Source: Paludibacter sp. (lineage in GTDB: Bacteria; Bacteroidota; Bacteroidia; Bacteroidales; Paludibacteraceae). Taken from it: a stretch of DNA of 64,000 nucleotides. The translations under genes were made by a program, and so were the position numbers. Under the pieces are notes generated by a model. That model saw nothing but the letters and a program-made list of their open reading frames with translations, had not been told where the DNA came from and ran no database searches. The DNA lies in the NCBI GenBank assembly GCA_028710895.1, contig JAQTTH010000009.1, positions 62,001-126,000 of the forward strand. Direction: 5' to 3'. Positions 16,465 to 25,505 of the stretch are shown one piece after another; the stretch's first letter is position 1; every line of letters starts with the position of its first letter.

Positions 16465-17181
16465 ATGCAAAAAAATAGCATTTTACTACCGTTCTTAGTT
16501 TTGTTGATAATAATACTTACTGCAGGTTGCTCTTCAAAATCCGACAATACCGTTAGAGATGAAGATGGTAATGTATATCATACGATCAAAATTGGTAATC
16601 AAACATGGTTGGTGGAAAACCTGAAAACGACTAAACTAAATGATGGAACTCCCATACCTGTAGTTACAAATAATACTGCATGGGCACATTTATCTACACC
16701 TGGTTATTGTTGGTACAACAACGATGAAACCACTTATAAAAAAACGGTTGGTGCTTTGTACAATTGGCATGCTGTAAATACTGGAAAGCTGGCGCCAATA
16801 GGCTGGCATGTCGCTACTTTAGCTGATTGGGAAAACTTGCAAAAATACTTAAACACAAAACTTGCAAAGTCCGGGTCTATGGCTAAAGTATTGGCTTCTG
16901 TCTCTAATTGGACAAATGATACTATACCCGGATCAATTGGATGCGATTTAAAAAGAAACAATACTTCAGGTTTCGATGCTCTTCCGGGAGGATATCGCGG
17001 CAACTATGGTGGTTTCCACAACTTTGGTTTAGCCGGCTATTGGTGGCCAACAGATATGGATAATCAAATGACTGGCGTATGGTACTTCAGCTTGTTTAGT
17101 AGCTCCACTAAACATCTTTGCCAGTTTTGTACTTTAAAACAGAGAGGCTTCTCTGTAAGATGTGTGAAAAACCCGGAATAG
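16465..17181 (+). CDS. FISUMP-domain lipoprotein
   Basis: A 238-residue lipoprotein: signal peptide with lipobox LTAGC (Cys at about residue 22), then a Fibrobacter succinogenes major paralogous domain (VRDEDGNVYHTIKIGNQTWLVENL, LPGGYRG and a C-terminal RGFSVRCVKN). These domains are surface-exposed in Bacteroidota and of unknown function. It stands alone between the TauE gene and a convergent receiver-like gene. Nothing links it to the metal cargo except position. The terminator at 17169-17205 overlaps its last codons. Confidence 0.88.
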   Translation: MQKNSILLPFLVLLIIILTAGCSSKSDNTVRDEDGNVYHTIKIGNQTWLVENLKTTKLNDGTPIPVVTNNTAWAHLSTPGYCWYNNDETTYKKTVGALYNWHAVNTGKLAPIGWHVATLADWENLQKYLNTKLAKSGSMAKVLASVSNWTNDTIPGSIGCDLKRNNTSGFDALPGGYRGNYGGFHNFGLAGYWWPTDMDNQMTGVWYFSLFSSSTKHLCQFCTLKQRGFSVRCVKNPE

Positions 17182-17205
17182 TCTATTGACATTCCGGGTT
17201 TTTTT
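17169..17205 (+). terminator. terminator after the FISUMP gene
   Basis: AAACCCGGAAT (17169-17179) and ATTCCGGGTTT (17191-17201) form an 11-bp perfect stem followed by T residues. The stop codon lies inside the structure. Confidence 0.9.
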
Positions 17206-17247
17206 ATTTCGTTTTAACTTCCTCAGTTTATTCTTGATTACATTTCA

Positions 17248-17625
17248 TTAATCTGTGCTCAGGTGACTTTTTAATTGATACATTGTAGATATTGCCTGAA
17301 GAAAATCGAGATAATCTCCTGGATTCAAAACATAGTCGACATCTATAGCATTAAATCCTCCAAATGCATTTCCAGCCCAGCCTGTTTCCGTCATTACCAG
17401 TAGTGGCTTATGCTCTAATTGGGATAGCTCTTGATGTCCAAATGCGTTTTTAAATTCAGCAGACATAAATACAAATTCAATTTTATGCTTCATTAAAAAA
17501 TCGAATGCCTGCAATGGGGTCGAAAATTTTTCAACTAAATCTATCTGTTGAAATGACTTAATACTATCTTCCAGCACATTCAACGATTGTTGATTATCAT
17601 CTATTGCAATACAGCGTATATTCAT
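17248..17625 (-). CDS. Degenerate receiver-domain protein
   Basis: A 125-residue stand-alone receiver-like domain of the LytTR-regulator type without an output domain. The N-terminal acidic pair is present (IAIDDNQ, Asp9-Asp10), but the phosphoacceptor position reads FVFMSAEF, with Ser55 in place of Asp. The conserved Lys is also missing: the usual LKP site reads VDYVLNPGDY. It therefore cannot be phosphorylated in the normal way and may act as a pseudo-receiver or be decaying. No histidine kinase is adjacent. A 573-bp gene-free region lies upstream. Confidence 0.75.
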   Translation of the reverse strand: MNIRCIAIDDNQQSLNVLEDSIKSFQQIDLVEKFSTPLQAFDFLMKHKIEFVFMSAEFKNAFGHQELSQLEHKPLLVMTETGWAGNAFGGFNAIDVDYVLNPGDYLDFLQAISTMYQLKSHLSTD

Positions 17626-18198
17626 GTTTGTGGTATTTGAAATGTAAAATTAATACTTTTAATAGGTTTTCATTGCTAAAATAAATAATTAAAATGTATT
17701 TACTGTCAGATAATATATTTGTAGACCATAAATACGCTCTATCGTTTAATACGGCTATTTATTTTGTTTGATATTATTTGATCTCAGTAAATAATCAGGC
17801 CAATCCAAAAATTGGGAAATTCTGTTCCCAATGAACTCAATAAACATACCACTTTTGGCGAATCTCCTTTAGTTTCATATTCCATTGTTCTTTTTTTAGA
17901 TAAAGGCTTCAATTTTTAATATGTTTTAGATAATTGAAAAATATATATTGTACAATGGAATTTCTCAAATAAAACCTATCTCTATTGCGATAAACTATTT
18001 CCCGATATATTGTTTTTTCAACCGTCCATTGTATTGTGCTTATTACTAACACTTCTAGAGTTGGTCGTCCTGAATTATTTTCTTTCACAATCCTTTATTC
18101 CAAATTAGTCATACAATTGTAATACGTCTGTATTTACCTTGTAACCTGATAGCCATAATTTTGCGACCATAATTTCATATTAAATTAAAATCAAAAAA
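17626..18198. other. 573-bp intergenic region upstream of the porin gene
   Basis: Very AT-rich with no convincing gene. TCCATTGT occurs at 17881 and 18025 and its inverse ACAATGGA at 17952, spaced 71-73 bp apart, which may be regulator sites. TAATTTTG close to the porin start (about 18159-18166) is a weak -7 box. I recognise no RNA gene. Confidence 0.4.
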
Positions 18199-19218
18199 AT
18201 GAAAATGAGAAAAGTTTTAATTAGTGCCATTTCAATTATGTTTTTCGGCTTGAGCATTTCTGCTCAAAATTCTACTAATGAAGCAAAAGATAGTTTCAAA
18301 CCATCAGGTAAACCTATTGTAACTGTATTTAGTGATTTTTCTAATACAACGACAGGTAGTACTACTAACAATGCTTTTGAATTATCACGTGCCTATTTTG
18401 GTTATGGATATAATTTTAGCCCTGATTTTACAGGTAAAGTTGTATTTGATGTAGCAAACGCTGCTGGTTTAAACCCCTCAGCCTTCACTGCTTTCTTGAA
18501 AAATGCTTATGCTGAATATTCACATGGTATAGTAAAAGCAAATTTGGGATTAATTGGTACAACAATGTTTAATGTACAAGAGTCATTCTGGGGAAAACGT
18601 TATTTGTACAAATCATTTCAGGATCAATACGGTTTCGGAAGTAGCGCAGACCTTGGAGCAAGTGTAAAACTTCAATTTATTCCTGAAGTAAGCTTGGATT
18701 TGGCAGTTTTCAATGGCGAAGGTTATAAAAAAGTTCAGGCAGACAGTACCATGCAGTTTGCTGCTGGTTTAACCCTACAACCTATTAAAAATCTTTATGT
18801 ACGTGCTTACTATGATTATATGGCCAATCAGTCTTACGCAACTGCTAAAGTAGCTCAAACTTCATTCAATGTCTTTGTAGGTTATAAAACTGACAAAGGC
18901 TCAATTGGTGCAGAATACAACTCGCAAAACGGAAATAAAAATACTTCAGGCCACAATTGGTCAGGTTTGTCGGTTTACGGCACACTTCCTTTTGCAAACC
19001 AGTTTACAGCAATCGCTCGATTTGACAATTTAATGTCAGACAAAGTTGGTACAAGCACTACAGGTTGGAATACAACCACAGATGGACAGGTTTATTTGGC
19101 TGGTGTTGAATATGCTCCGGTTAAAGGCATTCAAATTACTCCAAACATTCGTTATTCAAAACTTACCTCTGGAACTTCATCAACTTCATTAAACGTGAAC
19201 TTAGGAATGAGTTTCTAA
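18199..19218 (+). CDS. OprO/P-like outer membrane porin
   Basis: A 339-residue protein with a signal peptide (residues 1-24, cut after ISAQ) and a run of amphipathic strands ending in Phe (SLNVNLGMSF), so an outer-membrane barrel. The N-terminal FELSRAYFGYGYNFSPDFTG is typical of phosphate-selective porin-like proteins. It sits 42 bp before pstS and is probably co-expressed, feeding phosphate or another oxyanion to the Pst transporter. The start could be the ATG at 18199 or the one at 18205. Specificity cannot be read from sequence. Confidence 0.8.
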   Translation: MKMRKVLISAISIMFFGLSISAQNSTNEAKDSFKPSGKPIVTVFSDFSNTTTGSTTNNAFELSRAYFGYGYNFSPDFTGKVVFDVANAAGLNPSAFTAFLKNAYAEYSHGIVKANLGLIGTTMFNVQESFWGKRYLYKSFQDQYGFGSSADLGASVKLQFIPEVSLDLAVFNGEGYKKVQADSTMQFAAGLTLQPIKNLYVRAYYDYMANQSYATAKVAQTSFNVFVGYKTDKGSIGAEYNSQNGNKNTSGHNWSGLSVYGTLPFANQFTAIARFDNLMSDKVGTSTTGWNTTTDGQVYLAGVEYAPVKGIQITPNIRYSKLTSGTSSTSLNVNLGMSF

Positions 19219-19260
19219 TTTAGTTACAAAAACAATTAAAAAACAATTAAAATTATCAGT

Positions 19261-20298
19261 ATGAAAAAAATTGGTTTATTCTTAGCTTTCGTTCTTGTAA
19301 GTGCTGCTGCATTTTGTCAAAGCGAAATTTCATTATCAGGAGCTGGAGCAACATTTCCACTTCCTTTCTACAACATGGCTTTCGAGCAATACACTAAAAC
19401 TACCGGACAAAAAATCTCTTACGGTGGTGTAGGTTCTGGCGCCGGTATTAAAAGTTTATCCGACAAAGTAGTGGATTTCGGTGCTTCTGATGCATTCCTT
19501 TCTGATAAAGAATTAAGTGCAATGCCTGCTTCTGTGGTTCATATCCCAACTTGTAGTGGTGCGGTTGTTGTTGCTTTCAATCTACCGGGAGTAGAAGCTA
19601 TCAAATTAACTCCGGCTGTATTAGTTGATATTTTTATGGGTAAAATCAAAAACTGGAATAATCCGGCTTTGAAAAAACTGAATCCAACAATTAAGTTTCC
19701 AAACCTTGAAATGACTGTTGTTTACCGTTCGGATGGTAGTGGTACTACAAATATGTTTACCGACTATTTGACCAAAGTAAGCAAAGAATGGGCTGCTAAA
19801 TTAGGCTCGGGCAAAACGGTTAACTGGTTGACTGGGATTGGTGCAAAAGGAAATCCGGGTGTTGCTGGTACAATTAGCCAAACAAAAGGTGCTATTGGCT
19901 ATGTAGGTTCTGAATATTCATTTGCTCAAAAAATTGCAACTGCTTATATCCAAAATAAATCGGGTAAATTTATCAGACCAACAATGGCTTCTATCAGTGC
20001 TGCCGGTAAAGGTACAATTCCTGCCGATACACGTGTTATGCTTACAAACTCTGATGCACCGATTGCTTATCCGATTGCCGGATTTACATGGATTCTGTTG
20101 TATAAAGATCAGAATTATGCGAACCGTTCTTTGGCTCAGGCTGAAGCTACACTTAAGTTGATTGACTGGATGATGAGTCCGGATGCTCAGTCTATAGCTG
20201 GAAAAGTTAACTATGCTCCGCTTCCTGCTCCTGTAGTATTAAAAGCTAAGGCTATTTTACGCTCCGTAACCTACAATGGTAAGCCTGTTTTAAAGTAA
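19261..20298 (+). CDS. pstS: Phosphate-binding protein PstS
   Basis: A 345-residue periplasmic substrate-binding protein with a signal peptide (cut after AFCQ). Ligand-loop motifs are clear: SLSGAGATFPLPFYN at the mature N-terminus, GVGSGAGIKSL, FGASDAFLS and YRSDGSGTTNMFTDYL. It delivers phosphate to PstCA. It leads pstC by about 100 bp with a strong hairpin in between (20325-20366), an arrangement that usually gives excess binding protein. The Pst system discriminates against arsenate, which would help on an arsenic-resistance island; that link is inference. Confidence 0.95.
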   Translation: MKKIGLFLAFVLVSAAAFCQSEISLSGAGATFPLPFYNMAFEQYTKTTGQKISYGGVGSGAGIKSLSDKVVDFGASDAFLSDKELSAMPASVVHIPTCSGAVVVAFNLPGVEAIKLTPAVLVDIFMGKIKNWNNPALKKLNPTIKFPNLEMTVVYRSDGSGTTNMFTDYLTKVSKEWAAKLGSGKTVNWLTGIGAKGNPGVAGTISQTKGAIGYVGSEYSFAQKIATAYIQNKSGKFIRPTMASISAAGKGTIPADTRVMLTNSDAPIAYPIAGFTWILLYKDQNYANRSLAQAEATLKLIDWMMSPDAQSIAGKVNYAPLPAPVVLKAKAILRSVTYNGKPVLK

Positions 20299-20324
20299 TC
20301 AAAGATATTTATCTTACTAATAAA

Positions 20325-20366
20325 TAGTCCTTCACGTTGCTGCCTTTACAGTAACATGAAGGACTA
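20325..20366 (+). promoter_or_regulatory. pstS-pstC intercistronic hairpin
   Basis: TAGTCCTTCA (20325-20334) and TGAAGGACTA (20357-20366) form a perfect 10-bp stem. No T run follows on the plus strand, so it is probably an mRNA-stabilising or attenuating structure and not a full terminator. Confidence 0.7.
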
Positions 20367-20394
20367 AAATAGTAAATAATCAATACCAATTCAA

Positions 20395-21246
20395 GTGAAT
20401 AGCGATAAAATATTAAAATACGTTTTATTTTTTGCTTCGTTTCTGATATTACTCATTTCCGGGGGAATGCTATATTCCTTAATCCAGGGATCTATGCTTT
20501 CAATGCATCATTTTGGATGGAAATTTCTTATCTCTTCAGAATGGAACCCAACAAAAGGACAAGAGCATTACGGTGCGTTATTGTTTATTGCCGGCACACT
20601 GTTTACCTCCATACTTGCCCTAATCATTGCTTTGCCAATGGCTTTTTCTACATCACTATTCATTGGTGAGTACTTCCGAAATACCCGCATGGCTTCCATC
20701 GTAAGTACCTTGGTCGATTTGTTGGCAGGCATACCCTCAATCATTTATGGTTTGTGGGGTTTTTATATTTTACGCCCTTTTATTGTTTCAATCGGGTTGA
20801 GTGCTCAGGGATATGGAATTTTTACTGCAGGGCTGATTTTAGCCATTATGATTATTCCTTATGCAACTTCATTGAGCAATACATCAATTATGATGGTGCC
20901 CAACGAATTGAAAGAAGCTGCTTATTCATTGGGTGCTACACGACTCGAAGTTATTTGGAATGTAATTCTTCCCAATGCTCGTTCAGGGATAGCTGCAAGT
21001 TATATTTTGGCATTTGGTCGGGCACTTGGCGAAACTCTGGCAGTCACTATGTTGATTGGGAATGCCAATATTATCCCCACCGGACTCTTTAGTACCGGCA
21101 ACACAATGGCCAGTGTAATTGCCAACCAGTTTGGTGAAGCGAGCGGATTACAATTGAGCTCACTAATTGAAATTGGATTGCTCTTATTCGTAATCACAAC
21201 CCTAATCAACGCAGCGGGTAAGTTTATTATCAAAAAGATGGCATAA
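20395..21246 (+). CDS. pstC: Phosphate ABC transporter permease PstC
   Basis: A 283-residue inner-membrane permease with about six transmembrane segments. The EAA-type cytosolic loop is visible (NELKEAAYSLGATRLEVIWNVILP), as is the family motif DLLAGIPSIIYGLWGF. The start codon is GTG at 20395, followed by NSDKILKYVLFF. It overlaps pstA by one base (TAATG). It forms the Pst channel with PstA. Confidence 0.94.
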   Translation: MNSDKILKYVLFFASFLILLISGGMLYSLIQGSMLSMHHFGWKFLISSEWNPTKGQEHYGALLFIAGTLFTSILALIIALPMAFSTSLFIGEYFRNTRMASIVSTLVDLLAGIPSIIYGLWGFYILRPFIVSIGLSAQGYGIFTAGLILAIMIIPYATSLSNTSIMMVPNELKEAAYSLGATRLEVIWNVILPNARSGIAASYILAFGRALGETLAVTMLIGNANIIPTGLFSTGNTMASVIANQFGEASGLQLSSLIEIGLLLFVITTLINAAGKFIIKKMA

Positions 21247-22157
21247 TGGGAATAGTTAATAAACATACAAAAATTAACCGGGCTGACATTTATCCTGATC
21301 ATTTCGGAAGAAGAAAATTTAAGAATAACCTTTTTTTAGGTACAGTTATATTCTTTTCGCTCATAACCATTTCTTTTGTCTTTTTGATAATAGGAACATT
21401 AGTGGTAAAAGGGTATCATCAAATCAATTGGGCTTTTTTCACTCAAACTCCGCCTGATACTTTCACGGCAATGATGGCTAAATCGAGTGGTCAACTCATT
21501 CCGGGAGGTATTATCAATGGTATTACCGGCACACTCTATCTGGTAGCTATTGCATCGCTGATAGCTATTCCATTCGGAATTCTTATTGGTATATATCTTT
21601 ACGAAAACAGCAGTAAAAGATACGCCTCTTTTATAAGAGACATAACAGATGTATTGCAAGGAGTGCCATCTATTGTGGTTGGTCTTATTGTTTATCTGTG
21701 GGTAGTTGTGCATATTACGCGCGGCTACTCCGTTTTAGCTGGTAGTACAGCATTAGCTATAATGATGCTTCCGCTAATTATACGTTCTACGGAAGAAGCA
21801 ATGAAAATGATTCCTGATACGCTAAAAGAAGCTGCTATTGCATTAGGTACACCTTATTACAAAGTAGTTTTAAGAGTACTTATTCCAACTAGTTTCAGTG
21901 GAATTATGACGGGTATTTTGCTTGCTATTTCAAGGATTATGGGCGAGACAGCTCCTCTTATGCTAACAACATTGGGAAATCCTGCTATCAACTGGAATAT
22001 AACAAAGCCGGTTAGTGCTGTCCCATTATTAATTTGGCAATTCTATAACGATCCCAATATGGTGGATTTGATTTGGAGCTCGACTTTATTCCTTATGGGT
22101 TTTGTTCTTATACTAAACTTACTTGCTAAATGGATTGCCGCTAAACGCAATTTTTAG
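21246..22157 (+). CDS. pstA: Phosphate ABC transporter permease PstA
   Basis: A 303-residue permease with about six membrane segments. The EAA loop IPDTLKEAAIALGTPYYKVV and the preceding ITDVLQGVPSIVVGLIVYLW match PstA. The start ATG overlaps the pstC stop, so the two are coupled. The N-terminal 30 residues are charged and cytosolic. It pairs with PstC and PstB. Confidence 0.94.
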   Translation: MGIVNKHTKINRADIYPDHFGRRKFKNNLFLGTVIFFSLITISFVFLIIGTLVVKGYHQINWAFFTQTPPDTFTAMMAKSSGQLIPGGIINGITGTLYLVAIASLIAIPFGILIGIYLYENSSKRYASFIRDITDVLQGVPSIVVGLIVYLWVVVHITRGYSVLAGSTALAIMMLPLIIRSTEEAMKMIPDTLKEAAIALGTPYYKVVLRVLIPTSFSGIMTGILLAISRIMGETAPLMLTTLGNPAINWNITKPVSAVPLLIWQFYNDPNMVDLIWSSTLFLMGFVLILNLLAKWIAAKRNF

Positions 22158-22199
22158 ATATCGAATTTATATATTGAAAAGACTTATTTTTAAACACAA

Positions 22200-22982
22200 A
22201 TGAACGAAAACAACATAAACACTCAACCCGCAATTTTATCTATTGAAAATCTTTCAATAGCATACGACAAAGATAAACTTGCCGTTAAAAATGTTTCGGC
22301 CACGATTGAGAAAAATTCTATTACGGCTATCATGGGACCTTCCGGATGTGGTAAAACAACTCTCTTACGTGCCATTAACCGGATGCATGAACTTTACCCA
22401 AACATTTCTACTACTGGCATAATAAAACTTTCAAACGACAATATATATGAAATGTCAACTATTAAGCTGCGCCGTAAAATAGGGATGGTTTTTCAACGGC
22501 CAAACCCATTTCCAACCTTAAGCATCTACGACAATGTAGTGGCTGGTTACAAAATGAATGATATTCATTTAAAACGATTGGAACGTGATGAAATAGTTGA
22601 AACTTCGTTGAGGGATGTTACGCTATGGGATGAAGTGAAAGATTCGTTACACAAAAAAGGGACATTTTTATCTGGAGGTCAGCAACAGCGTCTTTGCATT
22701 GCCCGTGCATTAGCATTTAAACCGGATGTGATTCTACTCGATGAGCCTACTTCGGCACTCGACCCTGTTGCTACAGCTAAAATTGAAGATTTATTGGTTG
22801 ATTTAAAGAAGCAATACACAATCGTCCTGGTAACACATAATATGTCGCAGGCTGCTCGTATCTCAGATAATTCAATGTTTATGTACATGGGAGAATTGAT
22901 TGAATACGAAGATACTAAAACAATGTTTACGAATCCGAAAGATAAGCGGACAGAGGGTTATCTAACAGGGAAATTTGGATAA
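22200..22982 (+). CDS. pstB: Phosphate ABC transporter ATPase PstB
   Basis: A 260-residue ABC ATPase: Walker A GPSGCGKTTLLR, the PstB-typical INRMHEL after it, signature LSGGQQQRLCIARAL, Walker B VILLDEPTSALDP and switch His in VLVTHNM. It powers PstCA. It starts 42 bp after pstA and 52 bp before phoU. Confidence 0.96.
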   Translation: MNENNINTQPAILSIENLSIAYDKDKLAVKNVSATIEKNSITAIMGPSGCGKTTLLRAINRMHELYPNISTTGIIKLSNDNIYEMSTIKLRRKIGMVFQRPNPFPTLSIYDNVVAGYKMNDIHLKRLERDEIVETSLRDVTLWDEVKDSLHKKGTFLSGGQQQRLCIARALAFKPDVILLDEPTSALDPVATAKIEDLLVDLKKQYTIVLVTHNMSQAARISDNSMFMYMGELIEYEDTKTMFTNPKDKRTEGYLTGKFG

Positions 22983-23034
22983 CTAGGCATGATTGCTTGA
23001 TTAAACAGTATAAAAAACGGTAATAGATAAGTTT

Positions 23035-23724
23035 ATGAATGTACAAAAAGAAAACGCGATACAAAACATACGAATCTTATTTGATGATATGTCAAAAGTC
23101 GTATTGCAACAATTGGAGTTATTAGAAAAAATCATCAATGGCAGCGGAACAACCATTTCTGCTGATTTATTGGAAGAATTGAATGGGAACGAAGAACGGA
23201 TTGACCGTTTTGAAGTACAAATTACTGAAGAGATTATTGATACTATCGTGTTGCAGAAACCGGTTGCTTCCGATTTACGGGAAGTCATGGCTGTATATCA
23301 AATGGTATCCAATTTAGAACGTGTGGGAGATTTGGTGATGAATATCGCCAGGTTTATACCTAAGATTCAGGATATAGAGATCTACACAAAAATGTCAGAG
23401 GTTATATCTAATATGCTAATTGCAAGTGTTAGCATGGTACGGAAATCAATCTTATCTTTTGCACTAAGCGATAAAGAAGAAGCTATCTGGACTATCAAAA
23501 ACGATGTGGTGGTGGATGAAATGAATCACAAACTGATTAAGAAAGTGATTCTAAAAAGTAACTTCCCGGAAGAAACGCAGCACTTGCTTTTTACCTTTAT
23601 TCATTTAAACAGTATTATTTCAAATATCGAACGCATTGCAGATCATGCAACCAATATTGCCGAAGCCTCCATTTATGCGTTGGAAGGTAAAGATTTGCGA
23701 CATCAAAAGGATATAGAAAATTGA
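23035..23724 (+). CDS. phoU: PhoU phosphate-signalling regulator
   Basis: A 229-residue all-helical protein with two PhoU repeats; each carries the metal-binding E/DxxxD-like helices, for example MVSNLERVGDLVMNIARF near residue 90 and SIISNIERIADHATNIAEA near the C-terminus. It normally connects Pst to a PhoR-PhoB pair. No phoR or phoB is present here, so it would have to use the host's. It ends the operon; a strong hairpin follows. Confidence 0.93.
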   Translation: MNVQKENAIQNIRILFDDMSKVVLQQLELLEKIINGSGTTISADLLEELNGNEERIDRFEVQITEEIIDTIVLQKPVASDLREVMAVYQMVSNLERVGDLVMNIARFIPKIQDIEIYTKMSEVISNMLIASVSMVRKSILSFALSDKEEAIWTIKNDVVVDEMNHKLIKKVILKSNFPEETQHLLFTFIHLNSIISNIERIADHATNIAEASIYALEGKDLRHQKDIEN

Positions 23725-23827
23725 AAATTACCTGTTATTCCTTTAAATGTCAGATTGAAAACATTTTAGTTTTGTTTCACAACAACAACCAAAATTTATA
23801 ACTATCAAAAATGTTTGTTTAATAGAA

Positions 23828-23855
23828 GCGTGGTCGGAAGAAATTCCGACCACGC
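23828..23855. terminator. strong hairpin between convergent genes
   Basis: GCGTGGTCGGAA and TTCCGACCACGC form a perfect 12-bp stem with a GAAA tetraloop. There is no long T run on either strand. It separates phoU from the convergent DUF2202 gene and probably stops both transcripts. Confidence 0.7.
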
Positions 23856-23893
23856 CAATATAAAAACACATTCAATGACCTGTTTATATCCAA

Positions 23894-24589
23894 TTAATTC
23901 CCGCAATTTCCACCTCTTCCTCTTCCGTAACCAGTTGAATTTACTCCGGAAATAATGCTGGAGTAATCTGTACTCGAAAGAATTTGAGCTTTGTAGGTTA
24001 TCCCTTGCCTGTAGAGCACTCGTACAAATGCACGGAGATGATTTTGAGAGCCTCTGAGCAGGTTATTGTATACTGCCAGAATATCTGCATTACTTGTTTC
24101 TGCAATGAGTCTTTTCAAGTCGGCGATATCATATTCTTCAATATAAGCACCGGTGCTTAATGCCTCATTACTGCTTGTCCCTGCAGCAAGTAACTGATTA
24201 TATAAAGTCTGAATAGCTTGATTGGAAAATTTGCCTGCACTGCTTAACGCTGGATCTATTAGTCCAAAATGATTGATTAGTGCTAATACTGCCTCAGTGT
24301 GGCGGGTTTCACTAGTTGATATCCTATCAAAGTTTATAACTCCATATGTTCCGTAGAAACTATCGTACACATCTTGCGCCATTTTTTCTTCTTCACGCAT
24401 CAAAAGTAACCCATTAATATCCGTTTGTTTCAAATCACTCGTAGTGGTTGTAAACGTTGTAATTTGAGGAAAATCTAATACAATTTCTCCCTGAGCGTCA
24501 TCAAATAGAGAACTGGCATCGCTTTGAGTGCATGACACAAATTGAAACGCTGCCAATATCACTGCTGGTATTAAATAGTTGGTTTTCAT
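23894..24589 (-). CDS. DUF2202 lipoprotein (ferritin-like fold)
   Basis: A 231-residue lipoprotein (lipobox FVSC at about residues 17-20). The DUF2202 region shows paired metal-ligand-like helices: LLMREEEKMAQDVYDSFY, ISTSETRHTEAVLALINHFG and NLLRGSQNHLRAFVRVLY. These Glu/His patterns resemble ferritin-like di-iron proteins. The C-terminus is Gly/Arg-rich (GYGRGRGGNCGN). It lies at the end of an ECF sigma operon together with other small secreted proteins; a metal- or oxidant-related envelope role is inferred. Confidence 0.82.
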   Translation of the reverse strand: MKTNYLIPAVILAAFQFVSCTQSDASSLFDDAQGEIVLDFPQITTFTTTTSDLKQTDINGLLLMREEEKMAQDVYDSFYGTYGVINFDRISTSETRHTEAVLALINHFGLIDPALSSAGKFSNQAIQTLYNQLLAAGTSSNEALSTGAYIEEYDIADLKRLIAETSNADILAVYNNLLRGSQNHLRAFVRVLYRQGITYKAQILSSTDYSSIISGVNSTGYGRGRGGNCGN

Positions 24590-24609
24590 GGTTTGATTAT
24601 TTTGATGGA

Positions 24610-24939
24610 TTACTTAATTGTTTCTTTATTATCGCAAACTCCATTTTTGTTCGTATCAACATAATTGGTAGCTTTTGATGTTTTGCAACCTTGTCTGTTG
24701 CAATTTCCATTACCTTGTCCATTACCTTGTCTTTTTCTATTACAGTTAGCTTGTCCCTGTCCATTTCCTTTGGTACAAGTCTTATTCTCATAATTATCGC
24801 ACACATTATTTTTATTCGCATCAACATAGCAAGATTTCTTGGATTCAGATTTTGCGTTTTGCGCCTTGGCTGTTTGTGCCGATACAATTCCTAACGAGGC
24901 AATGAATGCCAGTGCTGTCAAAATTACTTTTGCTTTCAT
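24610..24939 (-). CDS. Secreted protein with two Cys-containing EF-hand-like loops
   Basis: A 109-residue protein with a signal peptide (cut after VSAQ). Two near-identical loops are present, CYVDANKNNVCDNYE around residue 37 and YVDTNKNGVCDNKE near the C-terminus, which look like calcium-type DxNxNGxxD loops with an added Cys. Between them is a low-complexity stretch rich in Gly, Gln, Asn and Cys (NGQGQANCNRKRQGNGQGN). It probably binds metal in the envelope. The neighbours (Spy/CpxP-like sensor, DUF2202) support a metal-stress role. I know no named family for it. Confidence 0.7.
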   Translation of the reverse strand: MKAKVILTALAFIASLGIVSAQTAKAQNAKSESKKSCYVDANKNNVCDNYENKTCTKGNGQGQANCNRKRQGNGQGNGNCNRQGCKTSKATNYVDTNKNGVCDNKETIK

Positions 24940-24959
24940 TTTTGATTAAATTTAATTGT

Positions 24960-25505
24960 TTAGTAATTATTTTGTTGTTGATTTCGAAATCCGTTTCCTT
25001 GACATTTCCCTTTTCCATTCATTCCTCTTCCGTTACAAGGTTCACGTTGAAACAATGGAGTAAAAGTTGTTTGCAATTGTTCCAACTGCTCAGGGGTACA
25101 AACCGTTTTTATTTTCAGATAAAACCGATTGGTTTCTCTTTTAAGTTCTGCATGTAAAGCACCCGTTTCAATAGATAAATTATTTAATCTGACTGTGTCC
25201 GATTTACTTTTCTTCAACTCGATAAACATCTCATTTTTCAATGAATCTATTTGAAGAATAATACTATTTGCTTTGGGTCTGAATTCCTGATTTGCCTGGC
25301 GGAAAACAGTCATTTGAGCCTGATTAAACCCAAGTGTTTGCCTAAAAAAACGACCATTCAGCATATTACTCCCTTCAGTGCTGACCACAACCGTTTTACT
25401 GTTTGCACTTTCAGAATAATTGTGATAAAGAATGGTGCTTATCGTTGTTATATTCAATACAACCAGCAAAACCACAGCCCATATAAGTATTTTTGTTTTA
25501 TTCAT
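24960..25505 (-). CDS. Spy/CpxP-like periplasmic sensor, membrane-anchored
   Basis: A 181-residue protein. The start at 25505 (MNKTKILIWAVVLLVVLN) opens with one membrane anchor; the longer frame to 25544 overlaps the preceding gene more. The periplasmic part is helical with LGFNQAQMTVFRQANQEF and TPEQLEQLQTTFTPLF, the LTxxQ-like repeats of the CpxP/Spy/CnrX fold. It overlaps the anti-sigma gene by 8 bp. With the sigma and small anti-sigma genes upstream, the order resembles CnrH-CnrY-CnrX logic, with this protein as the metal sensor. The ligand cannot be read. Confidence 0.78.
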   Translation of the reverse strand: MNKTKILIWAVVLLVVLNITTISTILYHNYSESANSKTVVVSTEGSNMLNGRFFRQTLGFNQAQMTVFRQANQEFRPKANSIILQIDSLKNEMFIELKKSKSDTVRLNNLSIETGALHAELKRETNRFYLKIKTVCTPEQLEQLQTTFTPLFQREPCNGRGMNGKGKCQGNGFRNQQQNNY

